From Pseudomonas lijiangensis (lineage in GTDB: Bacteria > Pseudomonadota > Gammaproteobacteria > Pseudomonadales > Pseudomonadaceae): 64,000 nucleotides of DNA. How positions within the stretch are numbered: position 1 is the first letter of the stretch; each line of letters starts with the position of its first letter. The stretch lies in NCBI RefSeq assembly GCF_018968705.1, contig NZ_CP076668.1:5281001-5345000 (forward strand). The letters are read 5' to 3'. A program made the position numbers and the translations under genes. This document shows positions 44,858-54,524 of this stretch, in pieces. The notes under the pieces were generated by a model. The model was not told where the DNA came from and ran no database searches. It saw nothing but the letters and a program-made list of their open reading frames with translations.

Positions 44858-44887
44858 GTGTGACTATAAATTAATTTAAAGTCACAC
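44858..44887. promoter_or_regulatory. 30-base palindrome upstream of the first acyl-CoA dehydrogenase
   Basis: The arms GTGTGACT (44858-44865) and AGTCACAC (44880-44887) flank TAAATTAATTTA, itself palindromic; the whole 30-mer is symmetric except for one A-A pair. It lies 127-156 bases before the dehydrogenase start and could be an operator or a terminator for the divergently placed GGDEF gene that ends at 44958. Confidence 0.6.
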
Positions 44888-44957
44888 ACACAACAGACAG
44901 ACGAAACAACACGGCGCCGCCCTACAGCCTGCGCCGCTCACCTGCAGTTCGTCTATA

Positions 44958-46256
44958 TCAGCTCACGGCGTCAGCGGTACGCACCGCTCCGCGCTTGTTA
45001 TGCTGACCGTGGGAAATGACGCAGTTACGGCCTGCGCCCTTGGCGGCGTACAGCGCCTGGTCGGCAGATTTGAGGACTTCTTCGGGCGTGCGGTGCTCGG
45101 GCTGACGCTCGGCAACTCCGATACTCACCGTTACCGAAACACTGTTGGAGGCGGTCGCACCGCGCCTTTGCCGACCTTGCTGGTCGTCCTTGGGGCGATT
45201 GTCCTTGTTGCGCAGCAGGATCTCGTAACTGGCGATAGTCTCGCGGATGGCTTCCAGATGCGGCAGGCACTCTTCCACGGTCTTGCCCGCGAAGACGATG
45301 GCGAACTCTTCACCGCCATAGCGATAGGCTTTGCCGCCACCATTGGTGATTTTCGAGAGTTTGCTGGCCACCAGACGCAAGACCTGATCGCCCACATCAT
45401 GGCCGTGGGTGTCGTTGAATTTCTTGAAGTGGTCGACGTCGCTCATGGCCAGCACGTAATTGCGCCCGAGGCGCTGCATGCGTTCATTGAGCGCCCGACG
45501 CCCAGGCAGGCCAGTGAGTTCGTCGCGGAACGCCATCTGATAGGCCTCATGAGCAACCGCTGCGGCAATCATCAACATTACCTGGCTGCACATGATATTC
45601 AGGGTGAACGGAAGGATGAACGTCTTGGGTAACGCCCAGAAAACGCCCAGCAATCCGACGATCTGCGCCGCATGCAAAGGCCGTGGCTTTTCCAGGTATT
45701 GCCAGATCAGCAAGCAGAACGACCCCAGAAACATCGCATAGGACAACTGGATCAGGCTCATCCACGAGCCATGCAATGCTGGCCAGCGAATATCCGCCAG
45801 CCAGGTCTGCACGGCGTCGGGATAGCTTTGCTCAAGCCCGAACGCAACGCTGCCCACGGCAATCAGGACCGCAATGCGCGCCACCAGATCCTGAAACAGG
45901 TGCGTGCGCTCTTCCCATGCTGCATAGAGCCCGAACAGCAACGGCAACAGCAGACACACAAGATGAAACACCACGGCCGCATCTTCGCGGACCTTGCCAT
46001 GATCGCGGTAGTAATCGGTCTGGGTGTCGAGCAGAAAGTAGGCGATATACACGGTGATCATCAGAAACAGCTCACGCTGACGCCGGTATACACCGCAATA
46101 CGCACCGCCCAGCAACAGCACCAATGTCGGCAGCACGTTGAACAGGGAGGTGAAGAAAACGTTCAGGTCCTTGACGTAGGCAGCCGCCAGCCCTGCAAAC
46201 AACAACGCTGCAGAAGGGAGAAAATGACTCAATCGTGCAGCAGATGGACGCAACAA
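44958..46256 (-). CDS. Membrane-bound diguanylate cyclase (GGDEF)
   Basis: A 432-residue protein: about six to seven membrane helices in residues 10-235, then a GGDEF domain with FRDELTGLPGRRALNERM, MSDVDHFKKFNDTHGHDVGD and the active loop YRYGGEEFAIVF. A basic, low-complexity insert (NKDNRPKDDQQGRQRRGAT) precedes SVSVTVSIGVAERQ, which is unusual. It makes cyclic di-GMP; the membrane domain is a sensor of unknown input. The start is a TTG at 46256, supported by AGGAGAT nine bases upstream; no ATG is nearby. Confidence 0.9.
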   Translation of the reverse strand: MLRPSAARLSHFLPSAALLFAGLAAAYVKDLNVFFTSLFNVLPTLVLLLGGAYCGVYRRQRELFLMITVYIAYFLLDTQTDYYRDHGKVREDAAVVFHLVCLLLPLLFGLYAAWEERTHLFQDLVARIAVLIAVGSVAFGLEQSYPDAVQTWLADIRWPALHGSWMSLIQLSYAMFLGSFCLLIWQYLEKPRPLHAAQIVGLLGVFWALPKTFILPFTLNIMCSQVMLMIAAAVAHEAYQMAFRDELTGLPGRRALNERMQRLGRNYVLAMSDVDHFKKFNDTHGHDVGDQVLRLVASKLSKITNGGGKAYRYGGEEFAIVFAGKTVEECLPHLEAIRETIASYEILLRNKDNRPKDDQQGRQRRGATASNSVSVTVSIGVAERQPEHRTPEEVLKSADQALYAAKGAGRNCVISHGQHNKRGAVRTADAVS

Positions 46257-46441
46257 GGGGAATATCTCCTACTCGGCATCGGAGTGAATATCTGGAGTAA
46301 TGGCATTGTGCCTTTCTCCAGCGAACAATGCATATAGCAGGATTGATAGCTGGCTACTTTTCTGTAACGGCAGGAGATCGAAAAGGTTTATTGATTGCTT
46401 GAGCAAGAAAGCGCTTTCTTACGTTTTTTCATCCACCTACG

Positions 46442-46476
46442 AAAAAGCCGCCTGACCCGCAGGGTCAGACGGCTTT
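46442..46476 (-). terminator. Terminator of the second acyl-CoA dehydrogenase gene
   Basis: AAGCCG-CCTGACCC-GCAG-GGTCAG-ACGGCTT forms a long stem with one mismatch. On the minus strand TTTTTC follows. It lies about 20 bases past the gene's stop codon. Confidence 0.85.
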
Positions 46477-46494
46477 GAACGACGACCGGATTTA

Positions 46495-48300
46495 TCAGTA
46501 AGCCAGGCCGAAGTCTTCCTCTTTCATGTCCATCAGGTTGCCAGCGCCGGAAAGGATGGCGGCAACATGAGTACGGGTACGCGGCAGGATACGCTGGAAG
46601 TAGAAACGCGCAGTCTGCAGCTTGGCGGTATAGAAGGCTTGCTCGGACGTACCGGCTGCCAGTTTCTCGGCCGCCACACGCGCCATGTCGGCCCAGAAGT
46701 AAGCCAGACACGCATAGCCGGAATACATCAGGTAATCCACCGAGGCGGCACCGACTTCTTCACGATCCTTCATGGCGGCCATGCCCACTTTCATGGTCAG
46801 CTCGCCCCACTCCTTGTTCAGCGCAGCCAGTGGCGTCACGAACTCCTGAACGCTTTCTTTGCCTTCGTTGGCCTGGCAGAACTTGTGGACGATCTTGGTG
46901 AAGCCCTTGAGCGCTTCGCCCTGGGTCATCAGGACCTTGCGGCCCAGCAGGTCCAGCGCCTGGATGCCAGTGGTGCCTTCGTACAGCATCGAGATACGAC
47001 TGTCGCGAACGTTCTGCTCCATGCCCCACTCGGCAATGAAACCGTGGCCACCGTAGATCTGCACGCCATGGTTGGCGGCCTCGAAGCCCACTTCGGTCAT
47101 GAAGGCCTTGGCAATCGGCGTCATGAACGCCAGCAGTGCGTCGGCGGCTTTCTTCTGGTCTTCGTCTTCGCTGTACTTGACGATATCGACCTGCTTGGCA
47201 GTGAAGTACACCATGGCCCGCGTACCTTCGGCGAATGCCTTCATGGTCAGCAGCATGCGGCGCACGTCAGGGTGAACGATGATCGGGTCAGCGGCCTTGT
47301 CGGGTGCTTTAGGGCCGGTCAGTGAGCGCATCTGCAGACGGTCGCGAGCGTATTTCAGGCCACCCTGAAACGCGACTTCGGCGTGTGCCAGACCTTGCAG
47401 TGCAGTCCCCAGACGAGCGGTGTTCATGAAGGTGAACATGCAGTTCAGGCCTTTGTTCGGCGGGCCGATCAGGAAGCCCTTGGCCGAGTCGAAGTTCATC
47501 ACGCAGGTGGCGTTGCCGTGGATGCCCATCTTGTGTTCGATGGAGCCGCAGGTCACCGCGTTGCGCTCACCGATGCTGCCATCGGCGGCAGGCAGGAACT
47601 TGGGCACGATGAACAGCGAAATACCCTTGGTGCCCGCCGGAGCATCCGGCAGACGTGCCAGCACGATATGGACGATGTTGTCGGCCATGTCATGTTCGCC
47701 AGCGGAAATGAAAATCTTGGTGCCGGTGACCTTGTAGGAACCATCGGCCTGAGGCTCGGCCTTGGTGCGCAACATGCCAAGGTCAGTACCGCAGTGAGGT
47801 TCGGTCAGACACATGGTGCCGGTCCATTCGCCGGACACCAGCTTGGTCATGTAAGCCTCTTGCTGCTCAGGCGTACCGTGCTCGGAAATGGTGTTCATCG
47901 CGCCGTGCGACAGGCCCGGGTACATGCCCCAGGACCAGTTGGCCTCGCCAACCATCTCGCTGACGGCCAGCCCCAGAGACTCGGGCAGACCCTGACCGCC
48001 GTGCTCGACGTCATGGGCCAGGCTCGGCCAGCCGCCTTCGACGAATTGCTTGTATGCCTGTTTGAAGCCGGTCGGCGTCTTAACGCCCGACTCGCTCCAG
48101 GTGCAACCTTCGGTGTCGCCGACACGGTTCAGGGGAGCCAGTACCTGTTCGCAGAACTTGGCACCTTCCTCAAGAATGGCATCGACCATATCTGGCGTTG
48201 CGTCCTGGCATGCCGGCAGACTCTGATAGTGCGCCTCATAACCGAGCAGCTCATCACGAACGAAACGAATATCACGCAAGGGGGCCTTGTATTCAGGCAT
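46495..48300 (-). CDS. Acyl-CoA dehydrogenase (FadE-like, long form), second copy
   Basis: A 601-residue paralogue of the 42953-44731 product: MPEYKAPLRDIRFVRDELLG, MCLTEPHCGTDLGMLRTKAE, KVTGTKIFISAGEHDMADNI, GGHGFIAEWGMEQNVRDSRI and SMLYEGTTGIQALDLLGRKV. The start at 48300 gives the same N-terminus as the paralogue. Two PsrA-like operators lie about 100-120 bases upstream, so long-chain-fatty-acid induction is likely. Confidence 0.93.
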   Translation of the reverse strand: MPEYKAPLRDIRFVRDELLGYEAHYQSLPACQDATPDMVDAILEEGAKFCEQVLAPLNRVGDTEGCTWSESGVKTPTGFKQAYKQFVEGGWPSLAHDVEHGGQGLPESLGLAVSEMVGEANWSWGMYPGLSHGAMNTISEHGTPEQQEAYMTKLVSGEWTGTMCLTEPHCGTDLGMLRTKAEPQADGSYKVTGTKIFISAGEHDMADNIVHIVLARLPDAPAGTKGISLFIVPKFLPAADGSIGERNAVTCGSIEHKMGIHGNATCVMNFDSAKGFLIGPPNKGLNCMFTFMNTARLGTALQGLAHAEVAFQGGLKYARDRLQMRSLTGPKAPDKAADPIIVHPDVRRMLLTMKAFAEGTRAMVYFTAKQVDIVKYSEDEDQKKAADALLAFMTPIAKAFMTEVGFEAANHGVQIYGGHGFIAEWGMEQNVRDSRISMLYEGTTGIQALDLLGRKVLMTQGEALKGFTKIVHKFCQANEGKESVQEFVTPLAALNKEWGELTMKVGMAAMKDREEVGAASVDYLMYSGYACLAYFWADMARVAAEKLAAGTSEQAFYTAKLQTARFYFQRILPRTRTHVAAILSGAGNLMDMKEEDFGLAY

Positions 48301-48395
48301 AGCGATAAACCTCTGCTGATGAATCCTGGAACGAATGACCGGGCGGTCGCCGGGAGCATACTCCCAGGCACCAGACAATCTCGTATGCCTTACGG

Positions 48396-48424
48396 TCAAA
48401 CAGGTGTTTGAAACATACGTTTAC
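48396..48424 (-). promoter_or_regulatory. Double PsrA-like operator upstream of the acyl-CoA dehydrogenase
   Basis: TCAAAC-AGGT-GTTTGA (48396-48411) fits the PsrA box (G/C)AAAC-N2-4-GTTT(G/C) perfectly. It runs into a second, weaker site GAAAC-ATAC-GTTTAC (48410-48424). PsrA represses beta-oxidation genes in Pseudomonas and is released by long-chain fatty acids. Confidence 0.72.
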
Positions 48425-48592
48425 GCCTAAATCTTGTCAATAGCGCTTCACACACCGTTTGTCATCCATACGCTACAGGCCGCGCACGCAAAGGCATACA
48501 GCGTCGACAAAACGATACTGTGAGTCTAGGTGATGAGAAAAGAGGTTGCGCAGGCGATACAGGCTGCTGATAGGGGGGAATTCAGAAAATGA

Positions 48593-48615
48593 CGCCGTGC
48601 ACGGAAGGCACGGCG
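48593..48615 (-). terminator. Terminator after the 98-residue gene
   Basis: CGCCGTGC (48593-48600) and GCACGGCG (48608-48615) form a perfect eight-base-pair stem. On the minus strand it is followed by TCATTTTC. It lies eight bases past the stop codon at 48623. Confidence 0.75.
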
Positions 48616-48622
48616 CGGGGTA

Positions 48623-48919
48623 TCAGGCGTAAGTGTCGATCAGGGTACCCAACGCTTCATCGCTGGCTTTCTGAGCGGCCAGACCCGCCTGGACCTGTTC
48701 TTTACCAGCGGCCAGCTCAACGATGTTGGCAGGCAGATCGGAACGCTGGCTACGGTCGACCGATCGCAGGTTTTCGAGCTGGAAATCCGAAGACTGGCTT
48801 CTGCCGGAGACTTCGATATTGGTGCTGGCGATCTGGGTGGCCGCCTGATCGACACGCTCCAGCCCAACCTGAATCGCGCTCAGGCCTGGATAGAGGGTAT
48901 TGTTCATGGTGATTTGCAT
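48623..48919 (-). CDS. Conserved small protein resembling flagellar rod/hook ends
   Basis: A 98-residue protein. LYPGLSAIQVGLERVDQAAT (about 9-28) with QIASTNIE recalls the N-terminal helix of flagellar rod proteins (A.N.AN.nT). The C-terminus VQAGLAAQKASDEALGTLID resembles their C-terminal helix. The middle is Ser/Gln-rich. GAGGAACG supports the ATG at 48919. In P. aeruginosa a hypothetical gene occupies the same place between bioD and an acyl-CoA dehydrogenase. The flagellar resemblance is weak and function is unknown. Confidence 0.7.
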   Translation of the reverse strand: MQITMNNTLYPGLSAIQVGLERVDQAATQIASTNIEVSGRSQSSDFQLENLRSVDRSQRSDLPANIVELAAGKEQVQAGLAAQKASDEALGTLIDTYA

Positions 48920-49081
48920 AAGCCGTTCCTCAGTTCAAATAGCGAACAAGTGCTATTGAACCAGTAAATGCAGCGGAATACTCGACAAAAAGACTAATGG
49001 CACATAGCCGGATAATAGGTTATGCCTTGAACCGGGCAAAAGCGCCTTGTGTATCAGCGACATAGTGAATGTGTTTCAAAA

Positions 49082-49762
49082 TCAGTCGAGCAGCTCCAGA
49101 TGCAGATGTTCCGCAACGGCATCGGCACTCGCTTTCTTGAGGCGCGGCACACGCCCGATACAGGGGGCTGGCAGACGCTCGGACAGGGTCGCAAGGTTTT
49201 CTTCCAGCCGCGAGGTCTTGGGGTCGATGATGTTGGCGACCCAGCCCGCCAGTTGCAGCCCGTCCTGGGCGATGGCTTCGGCAGTCAGGAGCGCATGGTT
49301 GATACAGCCCAGGCGCACACCCACCACCAGAATGACCGGCAGCCCCAGCCCCATGGCCAGATCGGAAAGGTTGCTCTGGTCCGCCAGCGGTACACGCCAG
49401 CCGCCCGCGCCTTCGATCAGGGTGAAATCCGCGTTTCGTTCCAGCAGGCGACGCATGGGTTGCAGCAAGGCATTGACCGTCAGTGACACACCGGCTTCCC
49501 GGGCGGCCAGATGCGGCGCGATGGCGGGCTCGAAGGTGTAGGGATTGACGTCGTCGTAGCCAAGCTCCAGCGAACATTCGGCCAGCAAGGCCAGGGCGTC
49601 GGAATTGCGCAGCCCTTGGGGAGTGATGACGCTGCCGGAAGCGACAGGCTTGCCCGCCGCCGTGCTCAGCCCGGCCAGTCGGGCCGCATGCAACAGGCCA
49701 GCGGCGACAGTGGTCTTCCCCGCGTCCGTATCGGTTCCAGTGATGAAATACGCAACACTCAT
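49082..49762 (-). CDS. bioD: ATP-dependent dethiobiotin synthetase
   Basis: A 226-residue P-loop enzyme closing the ureido ring of dethiobiotin from DAPA and CO2. The P-loop is GTDTDAGKTTVAAGLL (about 8-23); KPVASG (39-44), EGAGGWRVPL (about 115-124) and GLPVILVVGVRLGCINHALL (about 137-156) are conserved. It is the last gene of the bioBFHCD operon. Confidence 0.95.
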   Translation of the reverse strand: MSVAYFITGTDTDAGKTTVAAGLLHAARLAGLSTAAGKPVASGSVITPQGLRNSDALALLAECSLELGYDDVNPYTFEPAIAPHLAAREAGVSLTVNALLQPMRRLLERNADFTLIEGAGGWRVPLADQSNLSDLAMGLGLPVILVVGVRLGCINHALLTAEAIAQDGLQLAGWVANIIDPKTSRLEENLATLSERLPAPCIGRVPRLKKASADAVAEHLHLELLD

Positions 49763-49793
49763 CTCGGCATCCTTCCCTTGTTTCGCAAACCCA

Positions 49794-50603
49794 TCAGTTC
49801 TTTTCCAGCACCCCGTAGACCACTTGATAAGTCGCGGGCAGCCCAGGCTCCTGACGGAACCTTTCGTACGCCTCGACCAAACCGCGAATCCGCGCCCTTC
49901 CCGTCAGGCCACCGGGGCGTCCGGGATTGAGATTATGCGCGCCCAGCGCTTTAAGCTCATGGGTCAGGCTGCGCACATCCGGGTAATACAACACGTGAGG
50001 CCGAACCTCAAGGCTGCGCACCCGCAAGCCACTGGCCGCGCACAACTGACGATAGTCATCCTGCTCGCGAAAGCGATTGACGTGTACCAGACCATCGACG
50101 CTCTGCCAGCTTTCCCGAAGCTCCTGCAAAGTACCCACACACAGGCTGGAAAACGCGAATACACCACCAGACTGCAAGACCCGGCTGGCTTCACTGAGCA
50201 CGACTGCAAAGTCCGCACACCATTGCACCGCGAGGCTGGAGAACACCAGCTCGCAACTGTGCGCCTGCAACGGCATGCGCTCGGCATCGCCAGCCACAAA
50301 GTAACGGGCACCGCCCAGGGGACGGGCATGTCGCAACATGCCTTGGGCAATATCCAGTGCAACACCTTCGCTTTGCGGGAAGGCCTGCCCCAGCACCCGG
50401 CTGAAATAACCCGTGCCGCACCCCAGATCCAGCCAGCGCGAAGGGTTCAGTGCTTCAGGCAGACGGGCGAACAGCTCATGACCGACTGCGCGCTGCAAAT
50501 CGGCCACGCTGTCGTAACTGCCAGCGGCCCTGGAAAACGATTCGGCCACCTGACGCTTGTCAGGCAGGCCGCCCGGTAATTTCACGTGAGAAAGATCAGT
50601 CAT
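49794..50603 (-). CDS. bioC: Malonyl-ACP O-methyltransferase
   Basis: A 269-residue SAM-dependent methyltransferase: [20 protein letters not shown] (about 19-38), motif [20 protein letters not shown] (about 58-76), and [20 protein letters not shown] (about 111-130). It methylates malonyl-ACP so that the fatty-acid cycle can build the pimelate moiety. The start at 50603 gives the family N-terminus; it overlaps bioH by eight bases. Confidence 0.94.
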   Translation of the reverse strand: MTDLSHVKLPGGLPDKRQVAESFSRAAGSYDSVADLQRAVGHELFARLPEALNPSRWLDLGCGTGYFSRVLGQAFPQSEGVALDIAQGMLRHARPLGGARYFVAGDAERMPLQAHSCELVFSSLAVQWCADFAVVLSEASRVLQSGGVFAFSSLCVGTLQELRESWQSVDGLVHVNRFREQDDYRQLCAASGLRVRSLEVRPHVLYYPDVRSLTHELKALGAHNLNPGRPGGLTGRARIRGLVEAYERFRQEPGLPATYQVVYGVLEKN

Positions 50604-51327
50604 CGCCGGACTCATGCAAAAAGGCCTGGATCGCCGCCGCCACGCCGTGGGGATTTTCCAGAATGAAGGCATGGCTGGCCTGTTCAATCAGACCCACTTC
50701 TATATCCGGCAACAATGCCAGCAGATCGCCCGCTGCCTCGGCTGGCACGAACGCATCGTGCCCCGCAAACAGATGCAGTTGCGGCCCGCGATAGGTCTGC
50801 AAGGCACTGCGGGTATCGAGCTGCCCGAGGACTTTCAGGCCATCGACCAGCGTATTCGTCGACGTCTGTGGCGCACCGGCCTTGAGCAGCCGTGACAGGC
50901 CGCGCGGGTCTTCTGCGCCTTGGGTACACAACAGACTGAAACGCTTCAACGTCGCTTCGGAGTCAGCCGAGCAACCGGCCAGAAACGCCGAGAACTCGCC
51001 TTCCGTCATCGCATTGGGCCACGCGCCACGGGTCACGAAACTGGCATTGCTGGCCAGGGTCAGCAGCCCGCAGCAGTCATCGCCGCGTCGTGCCGCCAGT
51101 TCCGCAGCCAGCATGCCGCCAAGCGACCAGCCACCCAGCCAGGCACCGGTCGGGATATTGGCGTCCAGTTCATCGAGCCATTCTTGAACATCGCAACTGT
51201 CGAGGTCCGGCAACGGCTCGATCTCGACCCGCAAATGCTCGTCCAGCCCGCGCAGCGCGGCCGCCAGCGGTTCAAGTGGCGAGACACCAAGGCCCCAACC
51301 GGGTAGCAGGATCAAACGATCACGCAT
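50596..51327 (-). CDS. bioH: Pimeloyl-ACP methyl ester esterase
   Basis: A 243-residue alpha/beta hydrolase: [20 protein letters not shown] at the N-terminus, nucleophile elbow [15 protein letters not shown] (Ser about 72), Asp in [12 protein letters not shown] (about 195), and His in [11 protein letters not shown] (about 222). It removes the methyl cap after pimeloyl-ACP is complete. It overlaps bioF by eight bases at its start. Confidence 0.92.
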   Translation of the reverse strand: MRDRLILLPGWGLGVSPLEPLAAALRGLDEHLRVEIEPLPDLDSCDVQEWLDELDANIPTGAWLGGWSLGGMLAAELAARRGDDCCGLLTLASNASFVTRGAWPNAMTEGEFSAFLAGCSADSEATLKRFSLLCTQGAEDPRGLSRLLKAGAPQTSTNTLVDGLKVLGQLDTRSALQTYRGPQLHLFAGHDAFVPAEAAGDLLALLPDIEVGLIEQASHAFILENPHGVAAAIQAFLHESGDD

Positions 51328-52510
51328 GCTCGGACTCCATCGATTCACTTGCGCCCAGCAGCGGGTAACACTGCTCCAGTGCATTCAACAATAGCTGCAC
51401 TTGGTCGGCACTGTGCGCCGCAGACAACGTCACCCGCAAACGGGCGCTGCCAGCGGGCACGGTCGGTGGACGAATCGCCGTGACCAGCAGGCCCCGCTCA
51501 CGGAGCATCTGCGACAGGCGCAAGGCGCGACCCGCATCGCCGATCATGATCGGCTGGATCGGCGTAAAGCTGTCCATCAGTTGCAGACCGATCTGCTCGG
51601 CGCCATGGCGAAACTGCTGGATCAAACGCCCAAGATGCTCGCGACGCCAGTGTTCGGTTCGCAGCAGCTCCAGGCTCTTCAGGGTGGCGCAGGCCAGCGC
51701 GGGTGGCTGGCTGGTTGTATAAATGTAGGGCCTGGCGAACTGGATCAGGGTTTCGATCAGTTCCTCGCTGCCCGCCACAAAAGCGCCCGACGTACCGAAC
51801 GACTTGCCCAGCGTGCCCACCAGCACCGGCACCTCTTCGATGCCCAGACCGAAGTGCTCGACGATACCGGCACCGTTGGCACCCAGCGGTCCGAAGCCAT
51901 GGGCATCGTCCACCATCAACCAGGCGCCTTTGGCTTTCGCGGCCTGTGCCAGCGCGGGCAGGTCGGCGATATCGCCGTCCATGCTGAACACACCATCGGT
52001 CACCACCAGCGTATCGCCGACGGCTTTTTCCAGCCGTGTACTCAGGCTGGCCGCATCGTTGTGCAGGTAACGGGAAAAACGCGCACCGCTGAGCAGGCCG
52101 GCATCCAGCAATGACGCATGATTGAGCCGGTCTTCCAGCACCGTATCGCCCTGCCCCACCAGCGCCGTGACGGCACCGAGGTTGGCCATGTAGCCATTGG
52201 AAAACAGTAACGCCCGCGGGCGGCCGGTGAGTTCGGCCAGGGCTTCTTCCAGTTCGTGATGCGGGCCGCTGTGGCCGATCACCAGATGTGATGCGCCGCC
52301 ACCCACGCCCCAGCGCGCTGCGCCCGTCTGCCAGGCAGCGATGACTTCAGGATGATTGGCCAGGCCCAGGTAATCGTTGTTGCAGAAGGCTACAAGCGGC
52401 TGGCCATCGACCGTTACCTGAGGGCCTTGCGGACTTTGCAGCAGCGGGCGCTGGCGATAGAGATGTTCGGCGCGACGGGCCTCAAGGCGCGTGCGGAGAT
52501 CGAAAGACAT
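51320..52510 (-). CDS. bioF: 8-amino-7-oxononanoate synthase
   Basis: A 396-residue PLP enzyme joining pimeloyl-ACP and alanine. [15 protein letters not shown] (about 45-59), [56 protein letters not shown] and the PLP lysine in [13 protein letters not shown] (about 237) are present. The ATG at 52510 gives the family start [10 protein letters not shown]. It lies 66 bases after bioB. Confidence 0.95.
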   Translation of the reverse strand: MSFDLRTRLEARRAEHLYRQRPLLQSPQGPQVTVDGQPLVAFCNNDYLGLANHPEVIAAWQTGAARWGVGGGASHLVIGHSGPHHELEEALAELTGRPRALLFSNGYMANLGAVTALVGQGDTVLEDRLNHASLLDAGLLSGARFSRYLHNDAASLSTRLEKAVGDTLVVTDGVFSMDGDIADLPALAQAAKAKGAWLMVDDAHGFGPLGANGAGIVEHFGLGIEEVPVLVGTLGKSFGTSGAFVAGSEELIETLIQFARPYIYTTSQPPALACATLKSLELLRTEHWRREHLGRLIQQFRHGAEQIGLQLMDSFTPIQPIMIGDAGRALRLSQMLRERGLLVTAIRPPTVPAGSARLRVTLSAAHSADQVQLLLNALEQCYPLLGASESMESEHA

Positions 52511-52576
52511 GCAAGCCCCGGTCTTCGGAAAAGATGATTCAAACCAGGCCACTCATACGTGGCCCGGTAATGAGGA

Positions 52577-53635
52577 TCAGGCAGACGCCGCGTCGTAGAA
52601 CATGGCGCTGCTCTTCTGCTCGACCAACGCCTGCTCGATAGCCGCCTGATGCACTTCATCGGCGTGCTCTTCACGGGCTTCGGGCTGGATGCCCAGACGC
52701 GAGAACAGCAACATGTCCTTGTCGGCCTGCGGGTTGGCGGTGGTCAGCAACTTCTCGCCGTAGAAGATCGAGTTGGCACCGGCGAAGAACGCCAGGGCCT
52801 GCATCTGCTCGTTCATGGCCTCGCGACCGGCCGACAGACGAACATGGGACTTCGGCATCAGAATCCGGGCCACGGCCAGCATGCGGATGAAGTCGAACGG
52901 ATCGACATCTTCGGCATTCTCCAGCGGCGTACCGGCGACCTTCACCAGCATGTTGATCGGCACCGACTCCGGGTGCTCAGGCAGGTTCGCCAACTGGATC
53001 AGCAGACCGGCGCGGTCATCCAGCGACTCGCCCATGCCCAGAATCCCTCCGGAGCAGATCTTCATCCCCGCATCGCGCACATACGCCAGCGTCTGCAGAC
53101 GCTCGCTATAGGTGCGGGTGGTGATGATGCTGCCGTAGAACTCCGGCGAGGTGTCCAGGTTGTGGTTGTAGTAATCCAGACCAGCCTGGGCAAGCGCCTC
53201 GGTCTGATCCTGATCCAGACGCCCCAGGGTCATGCAGGTTTCCAGGCCCATGGCTTTGACGCCTTTGACCATTTCCAGCACGTAAGGCATGTCCTTGGCC
53301 GATGGGTGTTTCCAGGCTGCGCCCATGCAGAAACGGGTCGAACCGATGGCCTTGGCGCGAGCGGCCTCTTCCAGCACCTTCTGCACTTCCAGCAGCTTTT
53401 CCTTCTCAAGACCGGTGTTGTAGTGACCGGATTGCGGGCAGTACTTGCAGTCTTCGGGGCAGGCGCCGGTCTTGATCGACAGCAGGGTGGAAACCTGAAC
53501 GCGGTTGGCATCGAAGTGAGCGCGGTGCACGGTCTGCGCCTGAAACAGCAGGTCATTGAATGGCTGTACGAACAGCGCCTTGACCTCGGCTAAAGTCCAG
53601 TCGTGACGCAGAGTGGCGGTGGTGCTGGCGCTCAT
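52577..53635 (-). CDS. bioB: Biotin synthase
   Basis: A 352-residue radical SAM enzyme inserting sulfur into dethiobiotin. The [4Fe-4S] motif is CPEDCKYC with [11 protein letters not shown] following (about 54-72), and [31 protein letters not shown] and [12 protein letters not shown] are conserved. It is the first gene of bioBFHCD and is divergent from comF across about 90 bases, where a biotin-responsive site would be expected but is not recognisable. Confidence 0.96.
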   Translation of the reverse strand: MSASTTATLRHDWTLAEVKALFVQPFNDLLFQAQTVHRAHFDANRVQVSTLLSIKTGACPEDCKYCPQSGHYNTGLEKEKLLEVQKVLEEAARAKAIGSTRFCMGAAWKHPSAKDMPYVLEMVKGVKAMGLETCMTLGRLDQDQTEALAQAGLDYYNHNLDTSPEFYGSIITTRTYSERLQTLAYVRDAGMKICSGGILGMGESLDDRAGLLIQLANLPEHPESVPINMLVKVAGTPLENAEDVDPFDFIRMLAVARILMPKSHVRLSAGREAMNEQMQALAFFAGANSIFYGEKLLTTANPQADKDMLLFSRLGIQPEAREEHADEVHQAAIEQALVEQKSSAMFYDAASA

Positions 53636-53727
53636 CGGGCGGCTCCTTGGTTTTATTCAGGCAGTGCGCCAAGGCGAGGAAAGCCCACAAGCGCTACACG
53701 GATGTTCGGCATATTTAAGGAAGAGCC

Positions 53728-54462
53728 ATGCCCTGTCAACCCAATCACAACCATGAGGTTTACATCTGGTTAAAAAGCAAACATATCTGTTTATTGTGCG
53801 ATGAATTCAGCGATGCGCCTTTTCCCGTTTGCGTGGCCTGCGAAACCGAGCTGCCCTGGCTTGGGGATCAATGCCTGCAATGCGCCCTGCCGCTTCCGGT
53901 CTCCGGTATGAATTGCGGGCAATGCCTCAAACGGCCACCGGCATTCACGGAAGTCATCGCGCCCTGGCTGTACGAGTTTCCGGTAGACGGCCTGATTACG
54001 CGCTTCAAACACCAGAGCCGGTGGCCCATGGGACGCTTGCTGGCGGAACTGGCCGGGCAGTTTCTACAGCACCGCTTTGACGAAGGCCTGACCCGGCCCG
54101 ATTGCCTGTTGCCAGTTCCCCTGGCCACCCGGCGTCTGCGCCAGCGTGGCTACAACCAGGCGGGCATGCTGGCCGGCTGGCTGGGCAAAGCCCTGAATCT
54201 GCCCGTGGATGAACGCCAGTTAGTGAGAATTCGCGAAACAACGGCTCAGCAGGACCTGGATGCAAAAAGCCGCAAACGCAATCTGAACGGCGCCTTCAAG
54301 GTGGTCGATTCTGCCTGGGTGCAAGGCAAGCACCTGGCCTTGATCGATGATGTACTGACCACAGGCTCCACAGCGGATGTGATTGCCCGCACCTTGCTCA
54401 GTAATGGTGCTCGGCGGGTGGATGTCTATTGCCTGGCCAGAACGCCCAGGCCGGAGTGCTGA
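53728..54462 (+). CDS. comF: ComF family phosphoribosyltransferase-like protein
   Basis: A 244-residue protein with an N-terminal zinc-type cysteine set (CLLCDE, CVACE, CLQCALPL, CGQCL) and a PRTase domain: LITRFKHQSRWPMGRLLA (about 90-107), PVPLATRRLRQRGYNQA (about 130-146) and the PRPP loop LALIDDVLTTGSTADV (about 208-223). The family (ComF/GntX) is linked to DNA uptake or nucleotide salvage; the precise reaction is unknown. Confidence 0.9.
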   Translation: MPCQPNHNHEVYIWLKSKHICLLCDEFSDAPFPVCVACETELPWLGDQCLQCALPLPVSGMNCGQCLKRPPAFTEVIAPWLYEFPVDGLITRFKHQSRWPMGRLLAELAGQFLQHRFDEGLTRPDCLLPVPLATRRLRQRGYNQAGMLAGWLGKALNLPVDERQLVRIRETTAQQDLDAKSRKRNLNGAFKVVDSAWVQGKHLALIDDVLTTGSTADVIARTLLSNGARRVDVYCLARTPRPEC

Positions 54463-54524
54463 TCCGCTTCTGGACGCCGACTTGTCTTACACTCGCCTCT
54501 CCATCAGTTACCTAATCCGTCGCC

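Noticed and set aside
53636..53727. Riboswitch or BirA operator between bioB and comF
   Set aside because: No palindrome of the BirA type and no conserved leader structure could be recognised in this 92-base gap.
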